DNA of 64,000 nucleotides from Burkholderiaceae bacterium (lineage in GTDB: Bacteria > Pseudomonadota > Gammaproteobacteria > Burkholderiales > Burkholderiaceae_B). The position numbers were made by a program, and so were the translations under genes. Every line of letters starts with the position of its first letter. The first letter of the stretch is position 1. This document shows, piece by piece, positions 41,248-50,864 of the stretch. The DNA lies in contig JAJOJF010000039.1 of NCBI GenBank assembly GCA_021208885.1, positions 29,422 to 93,421 on the forward strand, in the 5' to 3' direction. The notes beneath the pieces are model-generated. The model saw nothing but the letters and a program-made list of their open reading frames with translations, was not told where the DNA came from and did not search any database.

Positions 41248-42291
41248 ATGGCAACTTACACCATCACGATTGAACCTACCCGCCATCAGTTCACCGCTAG
41301 CGACGACCAGAATATTCTGGATGCAGCGCTAGCGGCTGGCATTGTGTTGCCATACAGTTGCCGGGCTGGCGCTTGTTCAAGCTGCAAGGGCAAAGTGATT
41401 GAAGGCAAGTATGACGCGGGTCTTGCGCCATCGCAGGTGCTGCAGGCCGACGAAATCGACCAAGGCTACACCTTGTTGTGTCAGGCTCATCCGCTATCGG
41501 ATATGGTGATTGAGTCGCGTGAAGTTCGTCTGGCTACCGACATACAGATTCGCAAGCTACCGGCCCGCGTGACAAAGATTCGCATGGCAGCCCCAGATGT
41601 TGCCATCCTGACGCTGCAATTACCCTCCTCGGAAACCTTTCGGTTCTACGCTGGTCAGTACGTGGAAGTCATTCTCAAAGACGGAAATCGTCGCAGCTAC
41701 TCCATGGCCAACTCGCCTAATCAGGCATCAGCACTCGAATTGCATGTGCGCCACATGCCTGGCGGTCTTTTTACTGATCATGTGTTTGGCGTGGGTTCTA
41801 CCCAGATGAAAGAGCGTGAAATCATGCGTCTTGAGGGGCCATTTGGGTCATTCTTTCTTCGGGAAGATAGCGTGAAGCCTATCGTGTTTTTGGCTAGCGG
41901 CACTGGCTTTGCACCGATCAAGGCAATCATCGAGTACATGATCGAACAGGGTATTCATCGGCCTGCCGTGCTCTATTGGGGCGGCCGCCGGCCGCAGGAC
42001 CTCTACATGGACGAACTGGCCCGCAGCTGGGAGCAGCAGTTGCCGCAGTTCAAGTACATCCCCGTGGTTTCCGATGCTTTGTCAGAGGATAATTGGACGG
42101 GTCGCACCGGGTTTGTGCACAAGGCCGTGATGGCTGACATGCCTGACCTAAGTGGTCATGAGGTCTATGCGTGCGGCGCACCAATTGTGGTTGAATCGGC
42201 ACGCCGGGAGTTTGGGGCGGAATGTGGTTTGCCTGACGATGCATTTTTTGCGGATGCATTTACGTCTGCAGCAGACACCGCAAAATCTTGA
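41248..42291 (+). CDS. 2Fe-2S ferredoxin-NAD(P)H reductase (CDP-6-deoxy-delta-3,4-glucoseen reductase-like)
   Basis: The 347-residue protein joins an N-terminal plant-type [2Fe-2S] ferredoxin (SCRAGACSSCKGKV and LLCQAHP) to an FAD-binding domain (RSYSMANSPNQ) and an NAD-binding domain (VFLASGTGFAPIKAIIEYM). This layout is shared by phenol/toluene monooxygenase reductases and CDP-6-deoxyglucoseen reductase. In betaproteobacteria such genes are usually labelled with the latter name without proof. The physiological partner is unknown; no oxygenase or sugar-nucleotide genes are adjacent. Confidence 0.88.
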   Translation: MATYTITIEPTRHQFTASDDQNILDAALAAGIVLPYSCRAGACSSCKGKVIEGKYDAGLAPSQVLQADEIDQGYTLLCQAHPLSDMVIESREVRLATDIQIRKLPARVTKIRMAAPDVAILTLQLPSSETFRFYAGQYVEVILKDGNRRSYSMANSPNQASALELHVRHMPGGLFTDHVFGVGSTQMKEREIMRLEGPFGSFFLREDSVKPIVFLASGTGFAPIKAIIEYMIEQGIHRPAVLYWGGRRPQDLYMDELARSWEQQLPQFKYIPVVSDALSEDNWTGRTGFVHKAVMADMPDLSGHEVYACGAPIVVESARREFGAECGLPDDAFFADAFTSAADTAKS

Positions 42292-42350
42292 GGCTAAACT
42301 GAGCGCACGTTTGAGGTTCAGTCAACGATTGACTTAAGTAGGGGTGGGGC

Positions 42351-43607
42351 ATGAAGGTTGTGGTCCTTGGAAGTGGCGTGGTTGGCACCTGCTCGGCCTG
42401 GTGGCTGCGGCAGGAGGGGCATGACGTGGTGGTAATCGATCGTGAGGCAGGCCCGGCCCAAGAGACGTCGTTTGCCAATGGCGGACAGATATCGGTGTCT
42501 TATGCTGAGCCGTGGGCTAATCCCCAGGCGCCACTGAAATTGCTTAAATGGATGGGCAAGGATGATGCCCCGCTCTTGTTCAGGCCCCAGTTTGACTGGC
42601 GCCAGTGGGTTTGGGGTTTGGCCTTTTTAAGAGAGTGCTTACCGTCTCGCTTGGCACCCAATATTCGGGCGATGGTTCGCTTGGCTCAATATAGTCAGGA
42701 TACCTTGACCCAGATGCGGCAAGAGCTTGGTCTGCAATATCACCAACTACAGCGCGGCATATTGAACTTCTACCGCGACCAGGATGAGTTTGAGGGCTCA
42801 CAGAAAGCAGCCGATGTCATGCGTGATTACGGTCTGGATCGTAAGGTAGTCAGTGCAGATGAGGTGGTAGCGATCGAACCGGCGCTAGCGCCTCATCGAG
42901 CTACCATCGTCGGTGGTGACTACACCGAAACTGACGAAAGCGGTGATGTGCATGCCTTTACGGTGCAAGTGGCTGAACTAGCCCAAAAAGCTGGCGTTGC
43001 CTTTGAGTTCTCTACGCGAATCACCCGGGTTATTTGTGAGCATGGACGCGCGGCTGCGGTCGAGGTAATCCGCAGCGACGGCAGTTACGATCGCATTGAT
43101 GGTGATGCATTTGTGGTTGCCCTAGGCAGTTTTACGCCGCAGTTGATGCGCCCGCTAGGTATTCATTGCCTAATCTACCCAACCAAAGGTTATTCAGCGT
43201 CTTTCCCGATCATTAATCCTGAGGCAGCGCCTGTTGTTAGCCTGACTGACAGCAAGCACAAGGTCGTATTCTCGCGATTGGGTGACACTTTGCGTATGGC
43301 TGGCACAGCTGAGCTGTCGGGCTACTCGCGTACACTGAATCCGGTTCGTTGCCAGGCCATGACCGATTTGGCTCGCGAGCTTTTCGAGGGGGTGCTGGAT
43401 TTTGAGCGGGTGAAATATTGGTCAGGCTTGAGACCTTCAACGCCTTCCAATGTGCCGCTGATAGGCCGCACCCGAATCCCTAATCTCTACCTCAACACGG
43501 GCCATGGGACGTTGGGTTGGACCATGGGTCCCGGTTCAGGCAAAGCTATTGCTGATGTGGTCAGTGGCAAACCGCCTCAGCCAGAGTTTCCGTTTATGGG
43601 CATTTGA
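42351..43607 (+). CDS. dadA: D-amino acid dehydrogenase small subunit
   Basis: DadA is a membrane-associated FAD enzyme that deaminates D-amino acids, chiefly D-alanine, to keto acids. The 418-residue protein has VVVLGSGVVGTCSAWWL (FAD-binding), then SFANGGQISVSYAEPWANP and GLRPSTPSNVPLIGRT near the C terminus, all typical of DadA. No alanine racemase is adjacent. A terminator follows 13 bp after the stop. Confidence 0.95.
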   Translation: MKVVVLGSGVVGTCSAWWLRQEGHDVVVIDREAGPAQETSFANGGQISVSYAEPWANPQAPLKLLKWMGKDDAPLLFRPQFDWRQWVWGLAFLRECLPSRLAPNIRAMVRLAQYSQDTLTQMRQELGLQYHQLQRGILNFYRDQDEFEGSQKAADVMRDYGLDRKVVSADEVVAIEPALAPHRATIVGGDYTETDESGDVHAFTVQVAELAQKAGVAFEFSTRITRVICEHGRAAAVEVIRSDGSYDRIDGDAFVVALGSFTPQLMRPLGIHCLIYPTKGYSASFPIINPEAAPVVSLTDSKHKVVFSRLGDTLRMAGTAELSGYSRTLNPVRCQAMTDLARELFEGVLDFERVKYWSGLRPSTPSNVPLIGRTRIPNLYLNTGHGTLGWTMGPGSGKAIADVVSGKPPQPEFPFMGI

Positions 43608-43620
43608 ATGGTGTTTTGTT

Positions 43621-43644
43621 AGCCTGGCAAGCCAGGCTTTTTTT
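43621..43644 (+). terminator. intrinsic terminator after dadA
   Basis: Arms AGCCTGG and CCAGGCT flank a four-base loop and run into seven T residues (43638-43644). It lies directly in front of the ribosome site of the next gene, so that gene needs its own promoter or read-through. Confidence 0.9.
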
Positions 43645-43656
43645 AAGGAACTGCAA

Positions 43657-44946
43657 GTGAAATCAATCGTTAGTCGCTTGACCGTTGTTGGTATTTCAAC
43701 GCTACTGGTCGCTCCGGTTTTTGCTCAAAAGACTGAAATCGAGATATGGCACACGCTTTCAGGGCCCAATCGTGCCGAGTTCGAAAGCCTTATTAATCGT
43801 TTTAACAGCTCACAGTCAGGTGTTGTCGTGGATCTGACTCATTTCGATGATCAGGCTGAGCTAGAAGAAGACGCCGCCAAGGCGATTGCTGGCAAGCGTG
43901 ACAAGCCCGACTTGGTGCAGTTGCGAGACAACCGGTCACCAGAGGTTGTTGCTCAACACAAGGATATCTTGCCGCTCTATCAGTTGTTGGCCAAATATCC
44001 GGTGCCTGACGCATCCTGGTTCCTTGAAAAAACAACTGACTTTGTCCGAGACAGCAAAGGGCGTCTTTTGGCTTTCCCTTACATGGCTGAAGTGCCTGTC
44101 ATGTTTTACAACCTTGATATGTACCGCGGTGCGGGTCTAAAGCCGGACGCGCCGGCTGCTACCTGGCCCGAATTGCAGGCGCATTTGTTGAAGCTTCGTA
44201 CTGACGGGGCAGTGCGTTGCCCGTATGTCACGAGTGATCAAGTCAAAGTCCATATCGAGAACCTCGCGCCAATCAATGACAAATTTTATTTGACGCCAGA
44301 CAACGGCTTGACTTCATCAAGCAATCTGTCCTTTAACTTTAATACGCTGTACGTGCGGCACCTATCACTAATGGTCAGTTGGCGCAAAACGGATCTGCTG
44401 ATGCAGCACAGTGCCGCTGGGCAGGCAACCGAGGCTTTTGCACAAGGTCGGTGTGCCGTGTTGACCGCTGGCTCTAGCGCTCTCGGTCAGGTCAGCAAAA
44501 GCGGTGTGCGCTTTGGGGTGGCTCCTGTTCCCTACTACGAACAGGAAACCAAAAAACCCGGAGCGCCTTTCATTGGAGGTAGTGCTCTGTGGGCCCTCAA
44601 AGGCCATTCCGCTGCGCGACAGAAAGCCACTGCAGAATTGATTGCGTACTTGGCCAAGCCGGTCATTGCAGCTGAATGGCACCAAAAAACTGGCTTCATG
44701 CCCTTAACCGATGCTGCTTTCAGGGCAGCTGACGTGTCGTTCTACAACCGCATTCCCGGTGCGCGCAAAGTCGTTGAGCAAATGACCAATGGTGACAGCA
44801 AAAAGTCCGCTGGCTTTGATGTGCGCAATTACCCGCGGATTCTGGTGGTGTTAAACCAGGCGTTCGATCAGGCGCTTTCAGACAAGACAACACCCATGAG
44901 TGCATTGATGGGTGCAAAGGCTGAAGCGGCTAAATTGATGCGCTAG
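43657..44946 (+). CDS. UgpB-like extracellular solute-binding protein (orphan)
   Basis: The 429-residue protein from GTG 43657 has a Sec signal peptide (MKSIVSRLTVVGISTLLVAPVFA), a family 1 solute-binding fold with EIEIWHTLSGPNRAEFESLI and a UgpB-like middle (PYMAEVPVMFYNLDMYRGAGL). UgpB binds sn-glycerol 3-phosphate and glycerophosphodiesters. AAGGA precedes the GTG. No permease or ATPase genes are beside it, so it either serves a transporter elsewhere or has a sensing role. The longer frame reaching back into dadA is rejected. Confidence 0.85.
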   Translation: MKSIVSRLTVVGISTLLVAPVFAQKTEIEIWHTLSGPNRAEFESLINRFNSSQSGVVVDLTHFDDQAELEEDAAKAIAGKRDKPDLVQLRDNRSPEVVAQHKDILPLYQLLAKYPVPDASWFLEKTTDFVRDSKGRLLAFPYMAEVPVMFYNLDMYRGAGLKPDAPAATWPELQAHLLKLRTDGAVRCPYVTSDQVKVHIENLAPINDKFYLTPDNGLTSSSNLSFNFNTLYVRHLSLMVSWRKTDLLMQHSAAGQATEAFAQGRCAVLTAGSSALGQVSKSGVRFGVAPVPYYEQETKKPGAPFIGGSALWALKGHSAARQKATAELIAYLAKPVIAAEWHQKTGFMPLTDAAFRAADVSFYNRIPGARKVVEQMTNGDSKKSAGFDVRNYPRILVVLNQAFDQALSDKTTPMSALMGAKAEAAKLMR

Positions 44947-44968
44947 AAGACCTCTCCTCGTTAGCCAG

Positions 44969-44996
44969 ATACGGCCAGCAAAGCTGGCCGTATTTT
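44969..44996 (+). terminator. intrinsic terminator after the UgpB-like gene
   Basis: Perfect 11-bp arms ATACGGCCAGC and GCTGGCCGTAT flank a three-base loop and are followed by TTT. It isolates the pilus cluster from the gene before it. Confidence 0.85.
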
Positions 44997-45089
44997 CACC
45001 AGGATCTATTTGTCCTTGCGTAATCCACACAATTGTTTGAATTAGCTTCTTGACGCAAGATGCTTTCCTCATTGACGAGGGAAGCATTC

Positions 45090-45827
45090 ATGAGTATCCG
45101 TTGTAAATTCTCTTGCGCAAGCTTGCTGTGTGGCCTGCTGGCTGTGCTGCCAAGCTGTGCTGTGTATGACACCGAAGTGCCAGAGTATCACCAGCACTCA
45201 GGTGGTCAGCCTAGCCATCAGTTTGCAAGCGAACCCGACTTCAATTGGCACCTAAGCGGCGATCGCCGTGTTGCTCCAAGACAAGTTTTCTCCGACCAGG
45301 GGCGCATCTGGTTGCAGTGGCACCCGCATCAGGCTGTGCCAACCGTGTTCGTTGATCAGTTTGGCCACTGGCAGGTGGTCGAGCAGCACGCGCACGGTCA
45401 ATACACGGTAATTGATGGCCCATGGCGGCGTCTGCGATTCCAGGGCGGGCAGTTGCAAGCCATGGCCGCTTATCGTCATGCGACACCTAGTTTGCCAGCC
45501 GCTTCGTGCGTAAACGTTTGTCCTGATCTTCCCGCACCTTTTGATGTCCGCGTGGCTGACGGCACGGTTCGGCAGGTCTTGCGTCGATGGTCTAAGGAAG
45601 TTAACTGGTTTTTCGATGACGCTCACTGGTCTTTGCCGGTGGACTTTCCGATTACCGCGCCAGCGACCTTTAGCGGTGATTACGAGATGGCGGTTCGCGG
45701 ACTGCTCGAATCGACCCGTGTGTCTGGTCAGTCTGTCAAGCCATGTTTTTACGCTAACCACGTCCTTCGCGTGATTCCGGCTAACCAGTCGTGTGACCCC
45801 ATGGCGCAGCAAGGAGACCGGCCATGA
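45090..45827 (+). CDS. TcpQ/PilL-like lipoprotein of a type IVb pilus
   Basis: The 245-residue protein has a lipoprotein signal (LLAVLPSC, Cys near residue 23) and a C-terminal TcpQ-like domain (DGTVRQVLRRWSKEVNWFFDD then ADYEM-like repeats in GDYEMAVRGLLEST). Such proteins (PilL of R64, TcpQ of Vibrio) help insert the pilus secretin. GAGGGAAG precedes the ATG at 45090. The stop overlaps the secretin gene ATG. The naming follows the plasmid R64 scheme and is approximate. Confidence 0.75.
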   Translation: MSIRCKFSCASLLCGLLAVLPSCAVYDTEVPEYHQHSGGQPSHQFASEPDFNWHLSGDRRVAPRQVFSDQGRIWLQWHPHQAVPTVFVDQFGHWQVVEQHAHGQYTVIDGPWRRLRFQGGQLQAMAAYRHATPSLPAASCVNVCPDLPAPFDVRVADGTVRQVLRRWSKEVNWFFDDAHWSLPVDFPITAPATFSGDYEMAVRGLLESTRVSGQSVKPCFYANHVLRVIPANQSCDPMAQQGDRP

Positions 45828-47428
45828 TATTGGTCCAAGCACCCCCAACCTTGACTTTGCTGGCTTGTATCTTGCTGTCTGGATGCGCTATTGATGATCT
45901 GAGCCGACAAAGTCGCGATTACGCAAGGCATAACCGTCAGTCTGTGCAACAAACGGTCAAGCATTTCGAGCAACAAGTGACCCAGGCTGCTGAAGTTGAT
46001 CGTGCCGATACGCGTGTGCACAAACCCTGGGTGTCGGGCAAGCCAATGCCTTTGGCAAGGGAATTCGATTTACCCATGGCGCTGCGCACAGACGTGAAAA
46101 CCACCCTGATATTTGCCAATCAACCCAAGTCGTTGACTGAAATCGCCGGTCGAATCGCCCAGGCTACCGGGATACCCGTTCGTGTCAATCCGGATGCGCT
46201 CTTGCCAATTGAGCATTTCATGCCGCGCTTGGCTGCGATTGCAACCGGTGGTCTGATCGGTGCACAAGTGCACGCCAATATGCCAGTTGGCACACAGTCT
46301 TTACCCCGGATTCTGGATCACATTGCCGCCACGCACCAAGTGCACTGGCAATTTGATGGCAAAGCACTGGAGTTCTACCGCACGCGCACCCGGGTGTTTG
46401 ACGTCAGGGCACTGTCGGTTGGTGCTAAGTCAGATATGCGGCTGGGCAAGTCAAGCAGTCAGAACAATCAAGGCTTCGATAGTGCGGCACATACCGAATT
46501 GATGCTGCCTAACCAAGCGGTTGTACCAGATATTGTCAAACAACTCGAGCCATTTCTTACCCGGGCTGCTGTGGTCGCCGCGCAGCCGGGTAGCTTGAAT
46601 TCAATTGTCATCACAGACACACCCAAAGCGCTTGATGCCGTGGCGCAATATTTGGAACGGCTCAATCGGCAATTGAGTCGTCGAGTGCGACTTGTATTTG
46701 AGCAAATCACTGTCACGCGCGACCAACGTCACGAGCAGGGCATTGATTGGCAGCTTGCATTGGCATCAGAGCTTGGCAATCTGGATTTCATGGGCGCTTC
46801 CTCAGCGGTTGCGCCAACCATGATGAAAGCCACTGGCGCAGCTGGCGTTCAAGGATTAAGCGGCAGTCTATTGCTAAAGGCCGTCTCGCGTTATGCCGAT
46901 GTGGTTCGTCACACAACAGTGCCTGTTATGACTCTTAACCGTCGCCCGGTCACACATGCCGTTCGTTCAACCTTCACCTATGTCGACCAGGTGAAATCAG
47001 TTGCAAACAGCAGTGGCGATAAAGGCACACAAAATGCTTTGCCCGGGATTGCCGTGAGCCAAAAAAGAGAGACTGTTGGGGCCTTTCTTACGTTGGTGCC
47101 AGATGTTCAAGACGATGGTCAGGTGTTGTTGTCAGTGTCTTTTGATGACACAGTGGCCATGCCGCTCAAGACCTTGACCTTTGGTGGCAACCAGAGTGCT
47201 GTGCAGATCCAGCAGTTAGATCTGCGCGGCAATGGCACCGTGCAACAGGTGGTTCTGTACCCGGGTCGACCAACGCTCATCGCGGGGTTTGAGCAGCAAG
47301 CAAACGAGGTCACGCAACTGCGGCGCTCACCGAATGCACCTAAAGTGTTTGGCGGGAACGATGACGTCAGTCGTCAAAGCACCATGACCCTGATTTTTGT
47401 GACAGCACAGGTGCAAGACGGTGGTTAA
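45824..47428 (+). CDS. pilN: type IVb pilus secretin (PilN/BfpB family lipoprotein)
   Basis: The 534-residue outer-membrane secretin would form the pilus pore. It has a lipobox (LLSGC, Cys 21), N-terminal N0-type domains and the secretin core ending GTVQQVVLYPGRPTLIAGFEQQ. The PilN family phrase VRLVFEQITVTRDQRHEQGIDW supports the type IVb class. It follows the TcpQ-like gene with a 4-bp overlap and overlaps the PilO-like gene by 8 bp. Confidence 0.9.
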   Translation: MILVQAPPTLTLLACILLSGCAIDDLSRQSRDYARHNRQSVQQTVKHFEQQVTQAAEVDRADTRVHKPWVSGKPMPLAREFDLPMALRTDVKTTLIFANQPKSLTEIAGRIAQATGIPVRVNPDALLPIEHFMPRLAAIATGGLIGAQVHANMPVGTQSLPRILDHIAATHQVHWQFDGKALEFYRTRTRVFDVRALSVGAKSDMRLGKSSSQNNQGFDSAAHTELMLPNQAVVPDIVKQLEPFLTRAAVVAAQPGSLNSIVITDTPKALDAVAQYLERLNRQLSRRVRLVFEQITVTRDQRHEQGIDWQLALASELGNLDFMGASSAVAPTMMKATGAAGVQGLSGSLLLKAVSRYADVVRHTTVPVMTLNRRPVTHAVRSTFTYVDQVKSVANSSGDKGTQNALPGIAVSQKRETVGAFLTLVPDVQDDGQVLLSVSFDDTVAMPLKTLTFGGNQSAVQIQQLDLRGNGTVQQVVLYPGRPTLIAGFEQQANEVTQLRRSPNAPKVFGGNDDVSRQSTMTLIFVTAQVQDGG

Positions 47429-48746
47429 AGGCGAGTTCGATTCGGTGAGCCACAGCTTGTCTGCTAACGCACGCACCTGGCATTGGTGCGATCCCAAAAG
47501 TCGGACGATGTGGGTGTTTGGCATGCGATGGTTGCCTGTGCTGGGCTCTAAAGGGCAGCGTGCCATGCAGCGTAATTTGCGCCAACAGGGGTTTCGTTGG
47601 GCAGTCAATCATGGCGGGGTTGTTCGCTTGATTGGCGTGCAGTCATCGAGTGATGTCACAGCGGTCAATCGGCGCGCCGCTAGCGCGGCTGTGGCGTTTG
47701 CCCGAGCGCACCCAGAGGGTGTGCATGCGCTGTGTTTGGAGATTCCAGAGGTTGGTTTTTGGTTGGTCGCGTCAAGCCAGGGTAGCGTGTTGAGTGATAC
47801 CGACCGCTGGTTTGACACGCTCGATGAAGCCGAAGCTTGCCTTAAAGCGTTGCGTGATCGTTATGAGACGATTGCGTACGAAACGCTTCGGTGGCAAGTC
47901 GATGATGAGCAAGATCAAGGCCTTTGCCCTCCTTTTTTGCAAGGTGGTTTGCACAAGCAATGCAGGTTTTCTGGGTTGCCCACGGTTCATGTCGATCTGC
48001 CGTGGGTGATCTTTGGTCTGCTGGCTCTGGCATTGGCTGTGTTCATTGTCTATACCGAGTGGTTGAGTCAGGAAGAGCTTCCTGTCATTTCCCAGAATGA
48101 CCCGTTGCCAGCGCAACGCCCACCAGTTGTGCGAATACATCGAGCGCAATCCCTAGAGGCTTTGGTGCAGGCTTGGCAAGCGCTGCCGGTTGATCCGGAG
48201 GGCTGGATTCTGGAGGCAGTGAACTGTCGCATAGATCAGGATACAGGGTTGTGCAAGGCGAGCTACAAACGTCGCCTGCTCACGGCTCATAACGAGGGTC
48301 TCATACGTCATATTCCTGATGGTTGGACATTTGAGCCTGATTCGTTGGATCGAGCCAGCCTAAAGCGCGCAGTTAATTTGCCCATGCAAATTTTGGCGCC
48401 ACATCATCGGGTTAGCCGAGTGTTTGGCTTGACTCAGTTGCAACGCCTGAGTTCCCGCACTGCCGCAATCGAGGTCGGTTCAGCCAAGGCTGGGCTTTAT
48501 CGCGCAGCGCCTGACGAAGGTGTATTGAATGCTGGCGTCGAGCAAGCAGCGATGCCTGAGGCAATGGTTTCAAGCCGTTCAGTGACCATTCGAGTGGCGT
48601 TACGACATTTCGAGCGGGTGGGTCAATTGAGTTTGCCGTTGCGCTGGCACGAGGCTGATCTCGCAATCGTTCATGGGGCGCAAATCGATCAAATTTATGG
48701 CTATCTGATGTTGAACTTAAAAGGAGATTGGCTTGATACAAACTAA
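47421..48746 (+). CDS. type IVb pilus assembly protein PilO-like
   Basis: The 441-residue protein has an N-terminal cytoplasmic domain, one membrane helix (about 193-213, VIFGLLALALAVFIVYTEW) and a periplasmic C-terminal domain. This layout and the gene order match PilO2/PilO of R64-type pili, an inner-membrane alignment component. The start is GTG. Sequence similarity alone is weak to the eye, so the call depends on position. Confidence 0.72.
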   Translation: MVKGEFDSVSHSLSANARTWHWCDPKSRTMWVFGMRWLPVLGSKGQRAMQRNLRQQGFRWAVNHGGVVRLIGVQSSSDVTAVNRRAASAAVAFARAHPEGVHALCLEIPEVGFWLVASSQGSVLSDTDRWFDTLDEAEACLKALRDRYETIAYETLRWQVDDEQDQGLCPPFLQGGLHKQCRFSGLPTVHVDLPWVIFGLLALALAVFIVYTEWLSQEELPVISQNDPLPAQRPPVVRIHRAQSLEALVQAWQALPVDPEGWILEAVNCRIDQDTGLCKASYKRRLLTAHNEGLIRHIPDGWTFEPDSLDRASLKRAVNLPMQILAPHHRVSRVFGLTQLQRLSSRTAAIEVGSAKAGLYRAAPDEGVLNAGVEQAAMPEAMVSSRSVTIRVALRHFERVGQLSLPLRWHEADLAIVHGAQIDQIYGYLMLNLKGDWLDTN

Positions 48747-49146
48747 AGTGTTTAAGGTTGTTGTTGTCTGGGGATGCATGTTGTTGGCAATGCCTTCAAT
48801 GTCGGTCCATGCAAATGCCGCAGGCGGGCAGGCTATCAAACCCTTGACTGTGCTAGCCATGATGAAGGCCGAGAGCGACTTTCTCGCCAAGTGGCAAGCG
48901 CAAAAAAGCAAAGTGGTGGCGCGGGCGCGTCCTAAGCCATCGCTAATTTCGATTTATGGTGTTGTGCCGCAGTTGCGGGCCACGGTTTTATTGAATGGCC
49001 GTGAAGTCGTGTTTGAGCAAGGGCGCAGGCACCCGTTACACCCCCAGACAAATTCGGTGAGGCTACGAAACATTGATCCGCCATGTGTGTCGTTTTTCCA
49101 TGGCGCAAAACTCGAGACCGTTTGCATGTCGAGGGTCGGTTCGTGA
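48733..49146 (+). CDS. type IVb pilus protein PilP-like
   Basis: The 137-residue exported protein starts at TTG with AAAGGAG upstream and has a signal peptide (VVVVWGCMLLAMPSMSVHANA). The rest (LISIYGVVPQLRATVLLNGREVVFEQGRRHP) resembles PilP, the periplasmic lipid- or secretin-linking protein of type IVb systems. It overlaps the PilO-like gene by 14 bp and the ATPase gene by 4 bp. Confidence 0.75.
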   Translation: MIQTKVFKVVVVWGCMLLAMPSMSVHANAAGGQAIKPLTVLAMMKAESDFLAKWQAQKSKVVARARPKPSLISIYGVVPQLRATVLLNGREVVFEQGRRHPLHPQTNSVRLRNIDPPCVSFFHGAKLETVCMSRVGS

Positions 49147-50864
49147 GGCGCGCACTTGGCGATGCCACTGTGCTCAAAGTCGGAGAAAACCTGATGAATG
49201 AGACGGTGGGCGTACTTAGCGTGCAGACTGGATTGAGCCTAGAGGCCGTTGAGCTGTTGTTCGATCGGCTGCACATTGACGATGAGCAAATCGCAAGCCG
49301 TATGTGTCCGGTTCGCCTTCCCGATGGCAAAGCACAGGTTTGGGTGCTTGCCGAGCATGCGTACGGTGATCAAGCCAGAGCGCTGGTGTTGGCACTTGCA
49401 CAACTCGGCATGATCATTGCGAGCCCGTCACGCCAGATCGTCCCTCCCGCTCGGCTAGGTGAGTTGAACCGGAGTCTGCGCCGCGGCAAAAGCAACCCAT
49501 TGAGTATGGGCATGACAGCAAGCACACCCAAGCATGTCCTGATTTCGTTGCTTGATGATCTGATTGGCTGGGCCCTGAAGTCTGATGCCAGCGATATTCA
49601 TCTGACTATTCGCCATACCCAAGCCTGCGCTGATGTCGCCTTCACCATCAACGGTTGCTGTGTCAGGCCAATGCAGTTTAGTCAGTTGTCAACGCAAGTG
49701 GTGCATGAATTGCTGGCGGTGAGCTGGATGACTGTTCAAGGTGGCAATGGTGCAGTGTTTGATCTAACGTGCGAGCAGCAAGGCCGCTTTGAGCGCCTGA
49801 TCGCCGGTGAATCGGTTGGCTTGAGATGGGCCTCGATCGTGGTTCAGAACGGTGTCAGTGTGTGCTGGCGGTTGTTAAACCGCATTTGCTGGCAACAGCC
49901 GCCATCGCTTGATGCGCTAGGTTATGAGCGCGAGCAATACGCGCGATTGTTAAGAGCAACCCACGGCCATGGAGGCTTGGTGGTCTTTGCTGGCTTGGTT
50001 GGCTCCGGTAAGTCAACTTCTTTAGCCGCATTGATGAAGCTGATTCCTCCAACTCGCAAAGTCATTACTTTGGAGGATCCCGTTGAATACGTCATCGACA
50101 ATGCCTTGCAGTGTCCTGTTGCGGGTTTCGAGCAGCAAGCCGCATCGGACCAGCTTGCCAGCAAGCTCAAAACTATCAAGCGCAGCGCTGCCCATGATGT
50201 TCTGATTGGTGAGTTGCGCGATAGGCTAGGCGGGCAGGCTGTGGTCGACTTGGTGCTGGCAGGCACCAATGTCTACAGTACAGTGCATGCATCATCGGCG
50301 CTACAGATTCTGACTCGTCTGAGTTCAGCGCTTATTGGTGTGCCCGAGAGCTTGTTGGCTATGCCCGGCTTTGTAAAGCTGCTCGTCTACCAGATCTTGC
50401 TCAAGCAGTTGTGTCCGAATTGTGCTCGAGAGTCAAGGCAGTGGCTCGAATCCGACGATGATTTGCCTGGCCAGTGTGCGATCAGCACACAAGACAAACG
50501 CATCTGGCTTGAGGCATTGGCCCGGGCAACGGGTGGCAACTGGCAAAGCTGGCGCTTTCGAGATCCCGCAGGCTGTTCTGAATGCCAGAACCCCGACGAT
50601 GCCCAAAGTGTTGGTTACCGATCAAGGCTGCTGATTGCGGAAATGCTTGAGCCTGCAACGATTGCAACGTTCTACCCGGCGTTGGCAACTGAAGCACTAG
50701 GCAGGCAGGTGGCCCGCTGGCAAATCGATGCGGGTTCGGCGGATTCCGTGTTGTCTGGGTATCAGCCAGTTGCTCAAGTGGCTGCTGGGCACTTACATGC
50801 TGGCCGAATCGACCCGCGTGACTATGTGTGCCGGTTTGCACCTGCACTGCAGGAGGCTGCCTAA
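49143..50864 (+). CDS. type IVb pilus assembly ATPase (PilQ/GspE-like)
   Basis: The 573-residue ATPase powers pilus assembly. Walker A is GLVGSGKSTSLAA (about residue 284), followed by RKVITLEDPVEYVI and a Walker-B-like VLIGELRD. A C-terminal CPNC and CSEC pair form the Zn site of GspE-type ATPases. The start is GTG 49143, overlapping the PilP stop as GTGA; ATG 49194 with GGAGA upstream is an alternative. The single ATPase implies assembly only, with no PilT-type retraction motor beside it. Confidence 0.85.
   Translation: MRRALGDATVLKVGENLMNETVGVLSVQTGLSLEAVELLFDRLHIDDEQIASRMCPVRLPDGKAQVWVLAEHAYGDQARALVLALAQLGMIIASPSRQIVPPARLGELNRSLRRGKSNPLSMGMTASTPKHVLISLLDDLIGWALKSDASDIHLTIRHTQACADVAFTINGCCVRPMQFSQLSTQVVHELLAVSWMTVQGGNGAVFDLTCEQQGRFERLIAGESVGLRWASIVVQNGVSVCWRLLNRICWQQPPSLDALGYEREQYARLLRATHGHGGLVVFAGLVGSGKSTSLAALMKLIPPTRKVITLEDPVEYVIDNALQCPVAGFEQQAASDQLASKLKTIKRSAAHDVLIGELRDRLGGQAVVDLVLAGTNVYSTVHASSALQILTRLSSALIGVPESLLAMPGFVKLLVYQILLKQLCPNCARESRQWLESDDDLPGQCAISTQDKRIWLEALARATGGNWQSWRFRDPAGCSECQNPDDAQSVGYRSRLLIAEMLEPATIATFYPALATEALGRQVARWQIDAGSADSVLSGYQPVAQVAAGHLHAGRIDPRDYVCRFAPALQEAA

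Noticed and set aside
42311..42339. Good -35 and -10 before dadA (TTGAGG and TTAAGT, 17-bp spacer)
   Set aside because: The transcript would start inside the ribosome site, so it is probably chance.
43504..43656. Earlier start of the UgpB-like gene inside dadA
   Set aside because: The signal peptide and ribosome site belong to GTG 43657, and a terminator lies between.
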